Program-made: the position numbers and the translations under genes | In this document: piece by piece, positions 25,652 through 37,227 of the stretch | How positions within the stretch are numbered: position 1 is the first letter of the stretch | How the letters are laid out: each line of letters opens with the position of its first letter | Notes under the pieces: generated by a model | The model's database searches: none | What the model saw: only the letters and a program-made list of their open reading frames with translations | Told to the model about the DNA's origin: nothing | Assembly (NCBI RefSeq): GCF_000247695.1 | Contig: NW_004624776.1 | Span: 14,049,508 to 14,113,507 of the forward strand | Source of the DNA: Heterocephalus glaber | Taxonomy: Eukaryota; Chordata; Mammalia; Rodentia; Bathyergidae | Direction: 5' to 3' | DNA: 64,000 nt

Positions 25652-26871
25652 TGTAGATTCATCTTTGTGGAGGAAATGTCCAGTGCACAAAATCTAGCTG
25701 TTAAGTATTGAAAGAGTTTTTGTGTTAAGAAACAAGCCTTGAATAGCCAAATAAATGTTGTGAACTTCAAAGATGCCTGTTGGCTGGGTGACTGCTTATG
25801 TTGCCGTTACTTAAAATTTATTTGAAATATATCTTTCTTTTTTTGGAGATATCTCCAAACCTGGGATATCTGTTCATTGGTTTGGATTCATTTTCGATGA
25901 AAAATGGATAATGGCTAACAATTGTGCCCATTGAGCTATGGGTTATAGCTGCAGGACAGATCAAGCTTGACAACTCAAATGTATTTAAAATAATGAAGGA
26001 TACCTTCTAGGACATGAGCTTGTTTTCTTGTGTTGTAGAATTTTTCTGAATTGCTAGCTCCCAGTCTACATTATTCATTGGAAGAAATGTGAAAGTCAAC
26101 AACTGGGCTGGTTTGCTTAGGAAAAAGTATGTTGACCAAGGAGTTAAATGTCCTGAGACATGCTATGATCAGGATCCCAAATCCCAAAGCTGGAAAGCTA
26201 TAGGGTGCTCTTGTTTAGAATGAAAATAGGTTTTTCTCCTAAAGTGCCTTATAAGATCAAGTGAGTTGGGTTGGCTTTTCAGGAAAGGAGAAGTTATGCT
26301 TGCAGGACTTTGCTTTGAGACTTGGGGAACAAGTTCCTACTGGACTCAGGAGAAGGAGGCTTGAGAACTGCAGGAGAGAGAGGCTCTTCTTGGATTCTGC
26401 CTGAGTCACTTGGAGGCCTCAGGCTCCGTCTGGGCATCCTTCTCTTCACCACAAAGGCAGCCCATTTCCTGGACTCATGAAGAGATGGACTAACTACAAG
26501 GACTGCAGCTTTCAGCCACTGAGACCACGCACACAGGGTGTTCTGCACGGTTGACGACAGATGACAATACTACATTCTAATGCAAGGGCTCATCACAAAA
26601 GAAGCCATTTTGGCTATTCTTCCAGAATAGAAGCGCCGCTTTCTTCCCCTTGTTCTCCCTGAACTAAGATCTAGTCATCATCTAGATTAGAACCAACTAG
26701 AGCAAAGCCTTTCCTCTTCATCTTCAGTGAGAGGTGAGTCCACACTGTGAACGGGAGTGGAGAAGGCTTCAAGGCAAAGAATTAGAGGGGGTGGGGATAG
26801 GACACAGGGGAAAGGGCAAAAAGCAATCTTTGTCTGAAGGCAAATGCGAGAAGTTGTAAAAGTTTCAGACC

Positions 26872-27090
26872 GAAGCCTGGCCTGATGGTGCAACCCTGTA
26901 ATCCCAGAACTCTGAGAGGCAAAGGCCGGAGGACAAGTTTGAGTCCAGCCTGAGCAACTTAATGACTTAATAAGACCTTTCCTGGAAAATAAAAAGTAAG
27001 AAAAGGCCTGGAGATGGAGCTCAGTGTGAAGGTCCTAGGTTTAATGTCCGGTATCAAACAAAACAAAATCAGACACCAAAAAACAAAACA
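26872..27090 (+). mobile_element. B1-dID dimeric SINE
   Basis: CCTGTAATCCCAGAACTCTG AGAGGC and AGCCTGAGCAACTTAATGAC make the B1 part. GGCCTGGAGATGGAGCTCAG TG makes the ID part, followed by a CAAAA-rich tail. Confidence 0.82.
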
Positions 27091-27360
27091 AAACACCAAT
27101 TCAGGCTAACAGATTGCTGGGCTACTTCTAGGCTTTATGACTTGGGCTTTTAAGAAACACTTGAACTCTTGAGATTCTCCTAGTTTACCCTACAGAAAAA
27201 GCCTCCCTCATGCTGCTACACTGCACCTTTGGCCACTGGTGTCTAGCCTGGGGAATTATTGGTTGATTGATTAGTCCCTATGCTAGGTAGAGCTTTCCAG
27301 AGAAAGAGAAATGTGTGTGTATGTATGTCTATATCTCTTAATCTTCTGTCGATCTTAGCT

Positions 27361-27440
27361 TTCAACCTATCTATGTATCTATCCATCATCTATCTCCTCT
27401 ATGTATCTATCATCTGTCTATCTATCCATCTATCTATACC
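27361..27440. repeat. (CTAT)n/(ATCT)n microsatellite region
   Basis: Imperfect CTAT/ATCC tetramers such as CTATCTATGTATCTATCCAT. It follows GTAGAGCTTTCCAGAGAAAG AGAA, which resembles an MLT-type LTR edge. Confidence 0.85.
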
Positions 27441-27714
27441 ATTTCCCAGAAAACAAGACCTAATCAGAAAATAATCAGTCTTGAAAAATAGAGATAAAAA
27501 ATGCCAGCTCTGATCAGCGTCTTCTTGCCTTCCCTGCCTTACAGAGTTGCCACCAAGGGAGTAGTGACGGCAGATGAGGTTTCCTGGGGATGCTACTCTG
27601 CAGATGAAGAACAAACAGCACAGACAGTGGTGTTTCTGAGACAAGTTAAGGGTGAGAAAAAAAAGGTCAGGCGAGATGTTAGCCCTCAGTCAGGTAAGGA
27701 TGGGTGGTTAAGAC

Positions 27715-27872
27715 TTAGAGATGGGGCTACTCAGGAGGCTGAGGCAGAAGGATTACAAATTTGAGCCCCACCTGAGCAACTTAAGATGCTGTCTCAAAAT
27801 TAAAACTAAAAAAAAAAAAAGATCTGGAGGTATAGCTCAGTGTGACAGCCCTGCTGTGTTCCACTGACAGTA
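27715..27872 (+). mobile_element. B1-dID dimeric SINE
   Basis: GGGGCTACTCAGGAGGCTGA GGCAG, CCTGAGCAACTTAAGATGCT and GGAGGTATAGCTCAGTGTG. The tail runs into a CA repeat. Confidence 0.75.
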
Positions 27873-27902
27873 ACACACACACACACACACATACACACAC
27901 TC
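27872..27902. repeat. (CA)n microsatellite
   Basis: A CA run directly behind the second monomer of a B1-dID SINE. Confidence 0.9.
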
Positions 27903-28320
27903 ATTCACACGCACAGATTTAGAGATAGGTGGACAAACACATTTGGCCCCCAAAGCTGATGCAGACCTGTAGGCAGGGCTGCCTAGCAGGTTGAGCAGGA
28001 CCCTGAATCTGAGGCCCAGGGTCAGGGACCAAAGGCCAGGATGGATGCTCAGTGCTGCCATAGGCTCAGGAAGGGCCAGGCCACAAGAGTGGATGTCAGC
28101 CTGCACCTTCTCAAGGATGTGGGTGGAACGTCACTTGGTGTTGGCAGGTGCTTCAGCCAAGTCCTAACCCTGCGTTTGATGCTCAGCACTGTCCACTGGA
28201 CGTTGGGCCTGGCCCAAGTGACACACATGATAGAGGGTGAGCTCAGGCTCCCATGTTCAGTAACTACCAAGCTTCTGGAAGGCTAGAGATTTCAGTTTTT
28301 ATGTCACATCCTTTGCTTAA

Positions 28321-29934
28321 CCTACAGCTACTACTGATTCATTTTAGTTTCTTATGTACTACTCCTGGGTCCTTAGGACCCATAAATTTTATTAATTTAC
28401 GCTAAATTTTTATTTGTAAACACATTACACAAGTATTTGTAACATAAAAAATTAATTCTCAAAACACTTGGAACAAAGTTTCTTACAGCACTGATTACAA
28501 ATTGGTATTTTACAAGTGTCACATTGGGTAGCAGTTTTTCTGTCCTTGCTGCTAGGGCATACGGTGCATCTTTTGCTTTTGTCAGTAGGTCATCTGGGTT
28601 TTTCTGTAACAGTAATCTAGTCCCAGGATTTCTACTATGAGTTTTTGTACTTTTGTGGGCACTTTTTTAGTAGTTATTCTAGAATGCAGATTTTCCTCAA
28701 TTAGCTGCATCCCAAGGGTTTTAATAAAATCAAAACATTTTACAATTTCACTGCACTGTGCCAAGTGGTACAATACACAGAAGCTAATGCCTGCAACAGT
28801 TAAAATGCATAAAAAATTGCTGTGGTCAATGGTTGGTTCTTCTTGACATTGAATACAATGTACATTTTCCATTAAAAGGGTCAATTCCAGATTTTGTGTC
28901 ATTATAAAAGTGAGTAATTTCAAGTTTTTTGTTTCTTTGTCAACAAAATCGCTGTGGTGCAAACTTGATATTAACATGCCACTTTTATCTTTATTTGATA
29001 CATATGAAACTAATGTGCTGATAGCAGAAAATGCAAAAACTAATGACTGAACAGTTCTTTTTTTTCTACTAGGTAAAAATTCAGGTGGTATAGCCCTCTT
29101 ATTTTTTTCAGAGTGCTACATCAGTCAAGTTTTTCTTTTTAAATTCATCAAGAAGTTCCACTGAGCCATACCAACTGTTGCCTGTAGTATTTCTTCGAAT
29201 ACCGCCAACACACTCCCCAAGCCTGAGAAGCACTGCTGGAGGATTTGGTGAGGTGAGTTTGGTTGTTTTAGCTGTCTACCTCAGCACCAGCACATATTTC
29301 TGCATTTAGCAAATAATGAGTCTTAGCCACAGGCGGAATCTGTATTTTCCTGCCATCTTTAGCTGGATTGTTAGGCATAAATGTTCTAAAACCGCATTTT
29401 CCTCGAAATGGCACTAGCATCTCATCTACGGTCATGTGAAATCCAGGAGAATGGCATGACTTTGACCTGCTGACGAATTCATCACATAAGTCGGAGACAG
29501 CAGCTGACTTATTCATCTTGACTCTCTCTCTCTCTTCTAGTTTTGACATTATCAAATCGAAGGTAACATACTAAAAATGAAAACTGAGCCAGACTCGGAG
29601 CAGTGTGCCAAAATGGGTCTTCCTGTTCCATCTGCTGCCCGCTCGAATGGCTGTCTTCAGGGCCAGACTTAAAAACCCTAAAAACCCTATAGAAACTTAG
29701 TGCTTTGACACCAGGAAAAAAAGTGATTCTGTAGTTACTACCAGGGGTCCTCAGCACCCAAAATATCCTTCCTTGTAGAATCATAGACACTGAGCATGAA
29801 TCTCCTGTGTGGTGGATCAAGCACTCCCCATCCTGGGAGACTAGAAAGGCTGAGTTTGCAATGTTGACAAATTAAGGAACACAGCCCTTGTAAAGACACG
29901 TTGGGTCCTTAGGACCTGTTGCAGTAGCTGTGGG
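28321..29934 (-). mobile_element. Degenerate piggyBac DNA transposon with TTAA target sites
   Basis: The element is bounded by TTAA at 28317-28320 and 29935-29938. Its terminal inverted repeats begin CCTACAGCTACTAC (left) and, reverse-complemented, CCCACAGCTACTGC (right). Each end also has the near-palindrome GGTCCTTAGGACC, at 28368-28380 and 29904-29916. The motif is 47 bases from the left tip but only 18 from the right, the same kind of asymmetry known from insect piggyBac ends. The right end is the promoter-side end of the minus-strand transposase remnant. The total of 1614 bp is shorter than an autonomous copy because the N-terminal transposase part is missing. Confidence 0.9.
28452..29575 (-). 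pseudogene. piggyBac transposase pseudogene (DDE_Tnp_1_7 type)
   Basis: Minus-strand fragments in shifting frames match the piggyBac transposase. In order they are CYLRFDNVKTRR (29536-29573); SPGFHMTVDEMLVPFRGKCG with the first catalytic Asp codon at 29424-29426; AKTHYLLNAEIC; RNTTGNSWYGSVELLDEF; NKRAIPPEFLPSRKKR; SSLHHSDFVD; GID, with the third Asp at 28880-28882; YSMSRRTNH; and a cysteine-rich tail ending at the stop at 28452-28454. The tail pattern is CxxC-x11-CxxC-x4-CxxCC-x3-CxxC, the zinc-binding domain of the family. Frameshifts separate blocks near 29545 and 29266, and nonsense codons follow. At the second catalytic position (29177-29179) Asn replaces the expected Asp. About 200 N-terminal residues are absent. 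It cannot code for an active enzyme. Confidence 0.9.
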
Positions 29935-29938
29935 TTAA

Positions 29939-32109
29939 AGTTGGATCCATCCTCTGGAGGTGCTGGGCAAAGCCCTGACCAGGCTGAGGACCCTTGTCAG
30001 GCTTTAGCTGCCTCCCCTGGACCTCCTGCTCTGGCCACACACACTTCACTGCTCCTCCCTCAATCTGGGCATTGCTGCGCAGTTCCAGCTCTTTGGAGGT
30101 CTCAGCTGCCTTCAAGGCCTGGGCAGATAGCATTTCCTCTCTGCTCTGGGCTCTTTCCAACTGCCCCAGAATGCCTCACCCCTGCCACCCAAGAATTCGC
30201 ACTTGCATACTTACAATTCAGACCTACTTAATAAACAGTTAAAAGGCATGTGATTCTCCCACTTCTTAGTCTCTGCTTCACCTCTGGCATTGCATTTGGA
30301 ATGGCAAATGCACTGCACCATGATATAAACCTGCTGAATGACCAAATTAAGGATGGCCTAGGAAATGGTCTCTTATCTGAGTGAGCCTTTGGAGAGGAAT
30401 TATGCTCGGATTCAGAACTTCCAGGGAAGCAGCTGTGTCTGATGTGCTAGGTGGGGCTGTGATGCCTGGCTGGGCGGGGGGGGGGGGGGGGGGCAGCCTG
30501 TCTCTCCTAACCTGCCCTTAAAGGAAAGTAGGCAGGGCAGTGTTCACAGATCTTCTGTTGACTATAAATAACCAACCCAAATGGAGGGAAATCCCTGGCA
30601 CAGGTAAATGCCACCCTAAATAAAACTGAGAGATACAGCTCTTTAGGTCTCACGTAGGAGTAGCTAATGCCATTAGAAATCAAGGAGAAAGAAGAAAGGA
30701 AGACAAAGACAGATGAAAAGAAATGATCCTGTCCTTATTGAGGAATAATTGAAACCTACTTCAGAAGAACACCGTGGTTCTAGAGAAAGTGGCTTTACTG
30801 GAAAGAATTTAAAAATTCAAGTCTTCTGGCAAGGTTAGTTTGAAAGCAGCCCTAAATCACACTGATTGAAATACCACTGGTGGTTTAGGAAATGACCTGG
30901 GCTTGGCCTGCTCGTCTGTGGAGTAGAAGGCTGTGACCTTCCTCTGACTCAACTATGACATAACTAATATTACTGTGAGCTGTTGATTTAATTCAACATA
31001 ATTATATCCATACAATCACCTACCAGGTCTCTTTGAAATTTGTTAGATAGGGTAGAAGGTTTTGGAAATTCTCAGACCACTATTTAGTTTCAAGATGATT
31101 GATGTGATAAATTTAAGCTCTACTTACATACCTCATTGGTGCCAAATCGGTTTTTAAAAAATTAGGCAATACCTTCTCAAGTTAAAAGGAGACAAATTCA
31201 TAGTACCAGGTAGCCAGCTGCAGAGATCTCAGTAATGGTAGGAATGATGAAAAATGCTGTTGACAGTACCACAGAATGCTTCAGACCTCCTGTGAGAAGC
31301 TCATGAGCTTTGAGTTAGTTTTCTCAGAGAGCTGCTGGAGTTACGGTTTATCCACAGCTCAAGCAGTCTCTGGAGGTCCCAGGAAAGTGCACAGGAACTG
31401 AGGGGGGCGGTGGGGCTGGGTGGATGTGTGGAAGGGGAAGCAACCAGCATACTTTCGAGACAGAATCCAGTGCCATGAACGGCAGAGACGGCGTGGTGTT
31501 ACTGTACTTTAAAATTTAAAAAATAATTCTTTTTCCTTCCAGGGAGTTTAAATGCCTCTTTGGAAATCTAGTAATGGCCTTAAAAATTTTACTGAGGGAA
31601 AAGAAGGAAGAGGTTGAAAAAGAAGGAAGGTAGCACAAGGAAGGAAATGCTGTGTGTATGTCCTTTCCTGTCTTCCTCCCACCTTCCTTTCTCCCCTTCT
31701 TCCTCTCTTCTCTCCCCTCCCTTCCCCTCCCTCTGTTTACTCTTCAGCAGGTGGGCACTCAACTGACCTCTGAGAAGAAGGGACACAAAACTTATTGGAT
31801 TTTTTTAGTTCTTTCTCTCTTTGTGTCATAAAATGAAGAAAAAACCCACTGAGATCCTGAGGTCATAATGAAATCTTGATACCAATGGGTTGTTTATTTT
31901 TGTGTGTATTAACTTGTTTTTCTTTGATACCAATGTTTCTCAAGGTAACTCAGGGCATCTTCCTGTATTTTGACATATCTAAGCAACATAATCAGATTAG
32001 TAATGATTTTATATAAGAACTGGGCTTTGTGTGACCCTCACATGGCCTCTGGCAAGAAAAAGAATACCTGCATCCACAAAATCATTTTCTTACAACATGT
32101 AAGAATAAC
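29939..32109. other. Intergenic downstream of TNFRSF19
   Basis: Contains the poly-G run and a C/T-rich tract at 31660-31740. No gene or clear repeat was recognised. Transcription from TNFRSF19 may extend here if a distal polyadenylation site is used. Confidence 0.45.
30476..30493. repeat. Poly-G run (18 G)
   Basis: An uninterrupted G18 preceded by GGGC. Its length in any assembly is doubtful because homopolymers are hard to read. Confidence 0.9.
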
Positions 32110-32119
32110 TAGTATCAAT

Positions 32120-32125
32120 TTTATT
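32120..32125 (-). terminator. Candidate polyadenylation signal AATAAA
   Basis: A minus-strand AATAAA is followed by ATTGATACTAGTTATTCTTACA and then a TGTTGT element. It is the best-placed signal for the end of the TNFRSF19 3' UTR, by position only. Confidence 0.4.
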
Positions 32126-34148
32126 CACAAATAAGAAAGTGTAACAAACTACTTGTGTAGGAAAATGACAATTTACAAATTCCAGTATGCAAAAAGTTAT
32201 AATGAATTCTAAATTGATACAAACTACCTCAAAGCAATGTCTTTGTTCCTTTCATTTTCCTTTCTTTTTCTTTGCCAGCACAGATGGCAGGGCTTCATCT
32301 AAGTGACAGCAACATTCACACTTTATCTAAAGTAGAAAAGTCCATATTTTAGAAATATGCTCCATATACATAAAATTTAAAAACCATGAGTTGCTGTGGT
32401 TATTCTTGAAATCCTTGTAGCTTCTGCACCGTGTGAACCAGCAAAGATGCCTGGACTGTAGATCTCTCCAAGTGGGTGTCTCCACATGAGCGCAGTAGCA
32501 GCAAAGCTTATGGTGCAGGGCAGAGGGTTCCAATAATGGGAAATGCAAATTGGATTATTTTCTCAAGTGTTCATAAAGAATGTAAAATACAATACTATTA
32601 TATGTTTCTAGAGTAGGTAGTGGTAAGGTGTCTCTCCATTTGATTAAAAAAAAAAAAAGCACAAGAGTTTTCAAATGCAGTATTCAAATGAAATCACTTT
32701 TCAACCCTAAGCCCTTCTCTACTGATTAAAAGTGATGTTTCATGATTTGGGGCCAAAGTCTCAATCCCATCAGTCTGGCTTTCTTAGGAAGTATCTGTGT
32801 TTGAAGTGAATCAGGGCTGTGCATATGGAAAATATATTCAGATTACACAAGGAAATACCACCCTACCGACTTTGATCACCCCTCTTGTCATAATAGAGAT
32901 GATCAGATTGCAAACAGTGACACACACATGTAAACTGTAGGGAAGCCACTCAAGGAAACTTGACTTGCATTTTCATAAATGCCTTGTAGTCAAATCCTAA
33001 ATATTTTATAAGAGTTTCCTAAAGAGAGTTCTCATAAGAGTTGGTGACTACCGAAGTTTAAGAACCACTGCCTCATGCAAAAAAGAAAACGAAGAGAAAA
33101 AAAAAAGAAAACGTCAGTCAATTATGACTGGGCAGTAGGATGGTATCAAAGATTCTGGGCTTCTCATTTCCTACTTCTGGTAAAGGAATTGAAATCATCG
33201 AGACGTAATCAGACACAGGCAAACCACTATACCCACATTAGCACCTAAAATTATGTGGACAGAAATGGCCACAGGGAAGAAAGAAGGCTCACCAAGTTTT
33301 ACTAATCTCTTACAAAGAGAGAAAATGTTGAGGTTGTAAGTGAGAAGATAAAAATGATGTAAGAAAAACAGATTAATTTTAATTTTCAGTTTAAATGTTC
33401 GTTAAAAGATACCTACCGATTTGGGCAGGGAAATTTGCAAACAGATACCTTAGCGGCCCTTTAACACACGGACATGTACATGTGCAGGTCTGTTTATTTT
33501 TGTAAGTGTACATGTGGCAGAGCTAAAAGCAAGCAGTTAAAAGACAAAGGCAAAATCTAATCACGTAGGTTGTAACAGGAAAATAACTGTCCTGCTCAAT
33601 TAAGTCTTCTCTAGGGCATAAAGATGAAGAGCAAATGAGGCATCCCCTGCTTCATGACTGGACTGAGTTCATTTTTTTTTTTTCGCCTGAGGACAAACTG
33701 GTGCAACATGCAGAGATGGAATACTTTAACAGAAGCCTCAGACACTTATATCCAACATCATCTGACCACAATAGGAGATTATGTGTTGAAAAATTCTCCA
33801 AGATCTGAGGGAACACAGTAATGTCCTGGTCAAAATGTATTTTGCTAGTTCTCCTAAATAGCATCTACAAATTGCGCTTTTCCTTCTGGTTCTAATATCA
33901 AGTGTATTCTTGCCAAAGACTACTTCAGTAGTAGAGGAACCTGATATGCTGAAATTTCTAAAGCCTGTAGTATAAGATACAATGCAAACAAGGTCACTAT
34001 GTGTATAAATGCCTCTTTTCTATAAAAGAAATCCTGGACCTTCTACACTCAGACCCAGGGGCAGATGTAACAAATGCTTTTGTGTCAACTCATTTTAACA
34101 CGTCTACACTAACCTGTGCATCCACATTCTAGAATACGTGTGTGGTGT

Positions 34149-34236
34149 TTTTTTTTTTTTTTGGTACCGGGGATCGAACTCAGGACCTTGCACTTGCCAG
34201 GCAGGCTCGATGCCACTGAGCTAAATCCCTGGCCCT
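34149..34236 (-). mobile_element. ID-type SINE in the putative TNFRSF19 3' UTR
   Basis: T-run, GGTACCGGGGATCGAACTCA GGACC and ACTGAGCTAAATCCCTGGCC. Its orientation is the same as TNFRSF19, so if the 3' UTR call is right it is transcribed in sense. Confidence 0.88.
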
Positions 34237-35031
34237 GTTAGTGGTTTTGAAATCAGGGTGAAGGGCTGCCCTTTCCAGACCACACTGCGTAACCCAGGGC
34301 CCTTTTCCTACCAGCACTAGTGGGCATCCATGAGCTAGAGTCCAAGGTCAGAAGTGTAGGTTCTGGAAAAGCGCTGTTCTCCTCCAAAACAGCTAATTCC
34401 TGGTTAGGACTCTTGATTTCATCTAATAAACCTAAGATTGAGGCAGGTGGTTCTAACCAGTTCTAACCACCTAAGCCAATTAGCCTCAGATGATGAAAAC
34501 ATGATCTTCCCCAAGAGTAATACTCATTTTTGAGCCCACCCTATACAAAAAACATCCTGAATCTGACATGGACTTTTAGCAGGATAACAAGCTGTATACG
34601 ATTAGTTTTGGAAAGAAAATGTCAGTGACAATTTATACTCCTGGTCACCAGTCTTGTAAAATCATACCATGAAAATAGGCACAGATGTCCTGCTGTGTCT
34701 TGTTATACGTCCACAACTGCAAACTCAACTCATCAGTCTTTGAAGTCACCCTTGTATCCAAGAAGCTTTTTATTCAGGGAAGATGCCCAGGATTACCAGT
34801 CTGCCTGGGGACTTTTCTTGCTTTTCAGTGAGGTTTCAGCTTACAGCTGGTCTGGCTCAGAAACAACTGGTTGAAAGGCTGAAGGCTAAAGGCTTAAACT
34901 GCCGTCAGTTTGGTTCAGATTTATTTTTCCCCCAGAAGCCTTTGCAGGGTCCAGACTGCTCAATCCATAAGTGTAACGGGGGGTGCCCTTTATGATCCAC
35001 ACACATTTCTATTGCTGGAAGATGATGGCCT

Positions 35032-35040
35032 TTAGGCTTC
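35032..35040 (-). CDS. TNFRSF19: TNFRSF19 last coding exon start (codons EA and stop)
   Basis: On the minus strand a strong polypyrimidine tract and acceptor (CTTTCCTTCTGTTGCCGTTTTAG) is followed by GAA GCC TAA. Joined in phase 0 to the CAG that ends the 39846-40245 exon, this gives a SLQEA terminus, which is how the shorter human isoform ends. The intron skipped is 4805 bp. The exon contributes only two residues; the remainder is 3' UTR. The joined tail SLQE fits the TRAF2-type consensus. Confidence 0.82.
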   Translation of the reverse strand, partial: EA

Positions 35041-35683
35041 CTAAAACGGCAACAGAAGGAAAGCTTCAAAAACAGTACTTTACAAGTTAAAGCTGCTACA
35101 TTATAACTTGAAAAAATTATTATGCATAAGTATTATTAGTACTATCCACAAATTTAATAACAATGGGCAAAGAGCTCATTTAATGGCATCCCCATGTACT
35201 CTGAGAATAAAATGAAAGTTTCTCTAATAAATCATAATTGATCAATATTTGCCAATGTTACTTAAAAGATGATAATGTAAACTATAGCAATCACAAGGAA
35301 TTAATGAACAATTCTTCTGCTGATTTTCAATCTCATTTAAAGCTTGTTTCTTCTCTACTGGGCTCCTTTAAGGCATTTGTAGGTAATGACTATAGGATTC
35401 TGTATGCCTTTCTTTCAAAGAACAAAGATGATAATAAATAGTATCTTCATCTGCCAATTTAGTCTTTACATTTAAAATTTCTACCAAATTACTGAAGGGC
35501 ATTTGGAAATAGTTTGGGGATGAAATTTCTCTTATAATGATCTTCCTGGAATATTCAGAATCTTCATAGTGCAAATATCCTTAGGAAAGTAGAACTGTTT
35601 GACCTGCCCTTATTACAAAAGGTACTGACCTTACTTCAGGAAGGGACAAGCTAGAACCAACTGAACACCACTGGAAGGGAGTG

Positions 35684-36063
35684 TGCTATGGTTTAAATAG
35701 GCAGTGTCCCCAGTGCAGCAATATTCACAGGTGGGGCCCAAAGACATGGCAGTGCTAACCTTATCAAATGGTTAATCCAGGGATGAATTCATCAGCTGAA
35801 TGGGCTGGCAGGAGGCGGGGCCTTGCTGGAGGAAATACGTCACAGAAGGCATGACTGTGAAGGGTGTATCTTTTTTCTGGTTCTTCCCTTGACCTTGCTT
35901 TCTGGCTGCCATGAGAAGACCAGGCCTTTCCAACATGATGTTTCTGTTTGGAGCCAGCCAAACATGGACTGAAACCTCTAAAACTGTGAGCCAAGTAAAC
36001 CTTTCTTCTTTTAAGTTGTGTATGCCAGGTATTTTGTACCAGCAAAGAAAGGTGATTAATACA
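35684..36063 (+). mobile_element. MaLR-type solo LTR
   Basis: It starts TGCTATGGTTTAAATAG and ends GGTGATTAATACA, both typical of MaLR LTRs. The middle has GGTTAATCCAGGGATGAATT and CTGAAACCTCTAAAACTGTG. The 5-base flanks GAGTG and GAGTA match at four of five positions, so they are probably a target-site duplication. It lies just upstream (on the minus strand) of the TNFRSF19 terminal exon, in the last intron. Confidence 0.85.
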
Positions 36064-37165
36064 GAGTAAAAGCTTAATTTCATGCATTAACCATCCACTA
36101 ATTTATTCACTGCTAACTGGCACCAATGGCATAGATATATTTATGGAAAAAAATCTTTCTAGGTCTAAAGGTCTTCTCTAGGAATAAAAGCTTCTGAAGT
36201 CCTTTCAGAATGATAGGAGGTGGTTTTTATCAAATATGTTGATCAACTGATGTAATAATAACCACATTAACCCCTATAATGAAAGGCAAATTAACCTCAC
36301 TTTGCCAACATGAAAAAAATAGAGGTTTTAACAGATTGGAAAACTAGAACCCAGTTCTCTATCTTTGTTAAAATTCTTTCTATTTCTTTATGTTAATATT
36401 TAAAATAATGGTTAGAAAAATAATGTCAAGAAACACTTTTTCTCTGAACAGGCTGCCTTCATTCTCCCAAATATCACCACAAATAGTGCCGCAGAGACCT
36501 CAGCTCTGCCCCTACTGGTAAGATATGTAGAGGTAAAATTTGATTATATTCAGTTATGCAGACTAAAGAAGGGTCTCACAGCTATTTGCTTCATCCTGGA
36601 CTGTAACTATCACAATCGGATTCTGGGTGGTCTTGAGCCAACCACAGGAAAGTTTGGTGTAAAAGTAGTTTTTGGAAACAAACACATCACGCATTCAAAA
36701 TCATGGCCTTACACCAAGTAAAGACAAGTGCCATTTTGGGTATAGCTGTCCCTTATAATTCCCAAACAGAAATACAACATCCTGAATTCTGAATGAGCCC
36801 TTGTCACAGTTAAACCTGGATTCAAGGAATGGATAGAATTAATGAGAAGCCCTTGTTGCTGAGGTCTAATTCTTTATAAGAAGTAAATGTGCTCTCTACC
36901 TTGAAAATGAGTCTGTTAGGGGGAAATATAAATTGCTTTTTAGAGTTTAGTAGTCTGAAATACCAAAAACTAGTTAAGTTAAGCACTTGGCTGACCCTTG
37001 AAATAAAGAAAAGGCCCAAGCTCCCAGAGGTTTGGAGCTGTTACTGCCTCCTACTTTCCTTTGAAGATTAAGGTTCATTTATTACATTTTACAGGTTCAG
37101 TAGATCCAATGAAGAGAGAGTGCTTTTCAGAATCTGGGAAAGATTATCTCTGAAAATGGGCTCAG

Positions 37166-37227
37166 GGTTGGGGATGTAGCTCAGTGGTAGAGCACTCATG
37201 AGGTCCTGGGTTCCAACCCCAGGAACA

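Larger units (their letters stand above)
25652..28316. other. Intergenic, B1-dID copies and microsatellites
   Basis: Two B1-dID SINEs, a CTAT repeat and a CA repeat. Other sequence is unassigned. Confidence 0.5.
32110..35031 (-). other. TNFRSF19: Probable 3' UTR of TNFRSF19
   Basis: The long untranslated part of the terminal exon is inferred to start after the TAA at 35032-35034. It probably continues to a minus-strand AATAAA at 32120-32125, with a TG-rich stretch following. The resulting length of about 2.9 kb is in line with the long UTR of the human transcript. Most of it is AT-rich, repeat-poor sequence apart from one SINE at about 34149-34236. The exact end cannot be fixed from sequence; other minus-strand AATAAA-like motifs exist nearby (for example around 31893). 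Confidence 0.45.

Noticed and set aside
27361..27440. CRISPR-like array
   Set aside because: The regular tetramers are a microsatellite; there are no spacers, and the genome is mammalian.
28582..28977. 131-codon minus ORF as an independent small gene
   Set aside because: It is a frame-shifted portion of the piggyBac transposase; its LHHSDFVD and later blocks align in different frames.
33040..33072. MER5-type DNA transposon end
   Set aside because: GAAGTTTAAGAACCACTGCC resembles a MER5 end, but no body or second end was found, so it was not listed.
34783..34995. 70-codon plus-strand ORF as an exon
   Set aside because: It lies antisense to the probable TNFRSF19 3' UTR, without splice sites or a family match.
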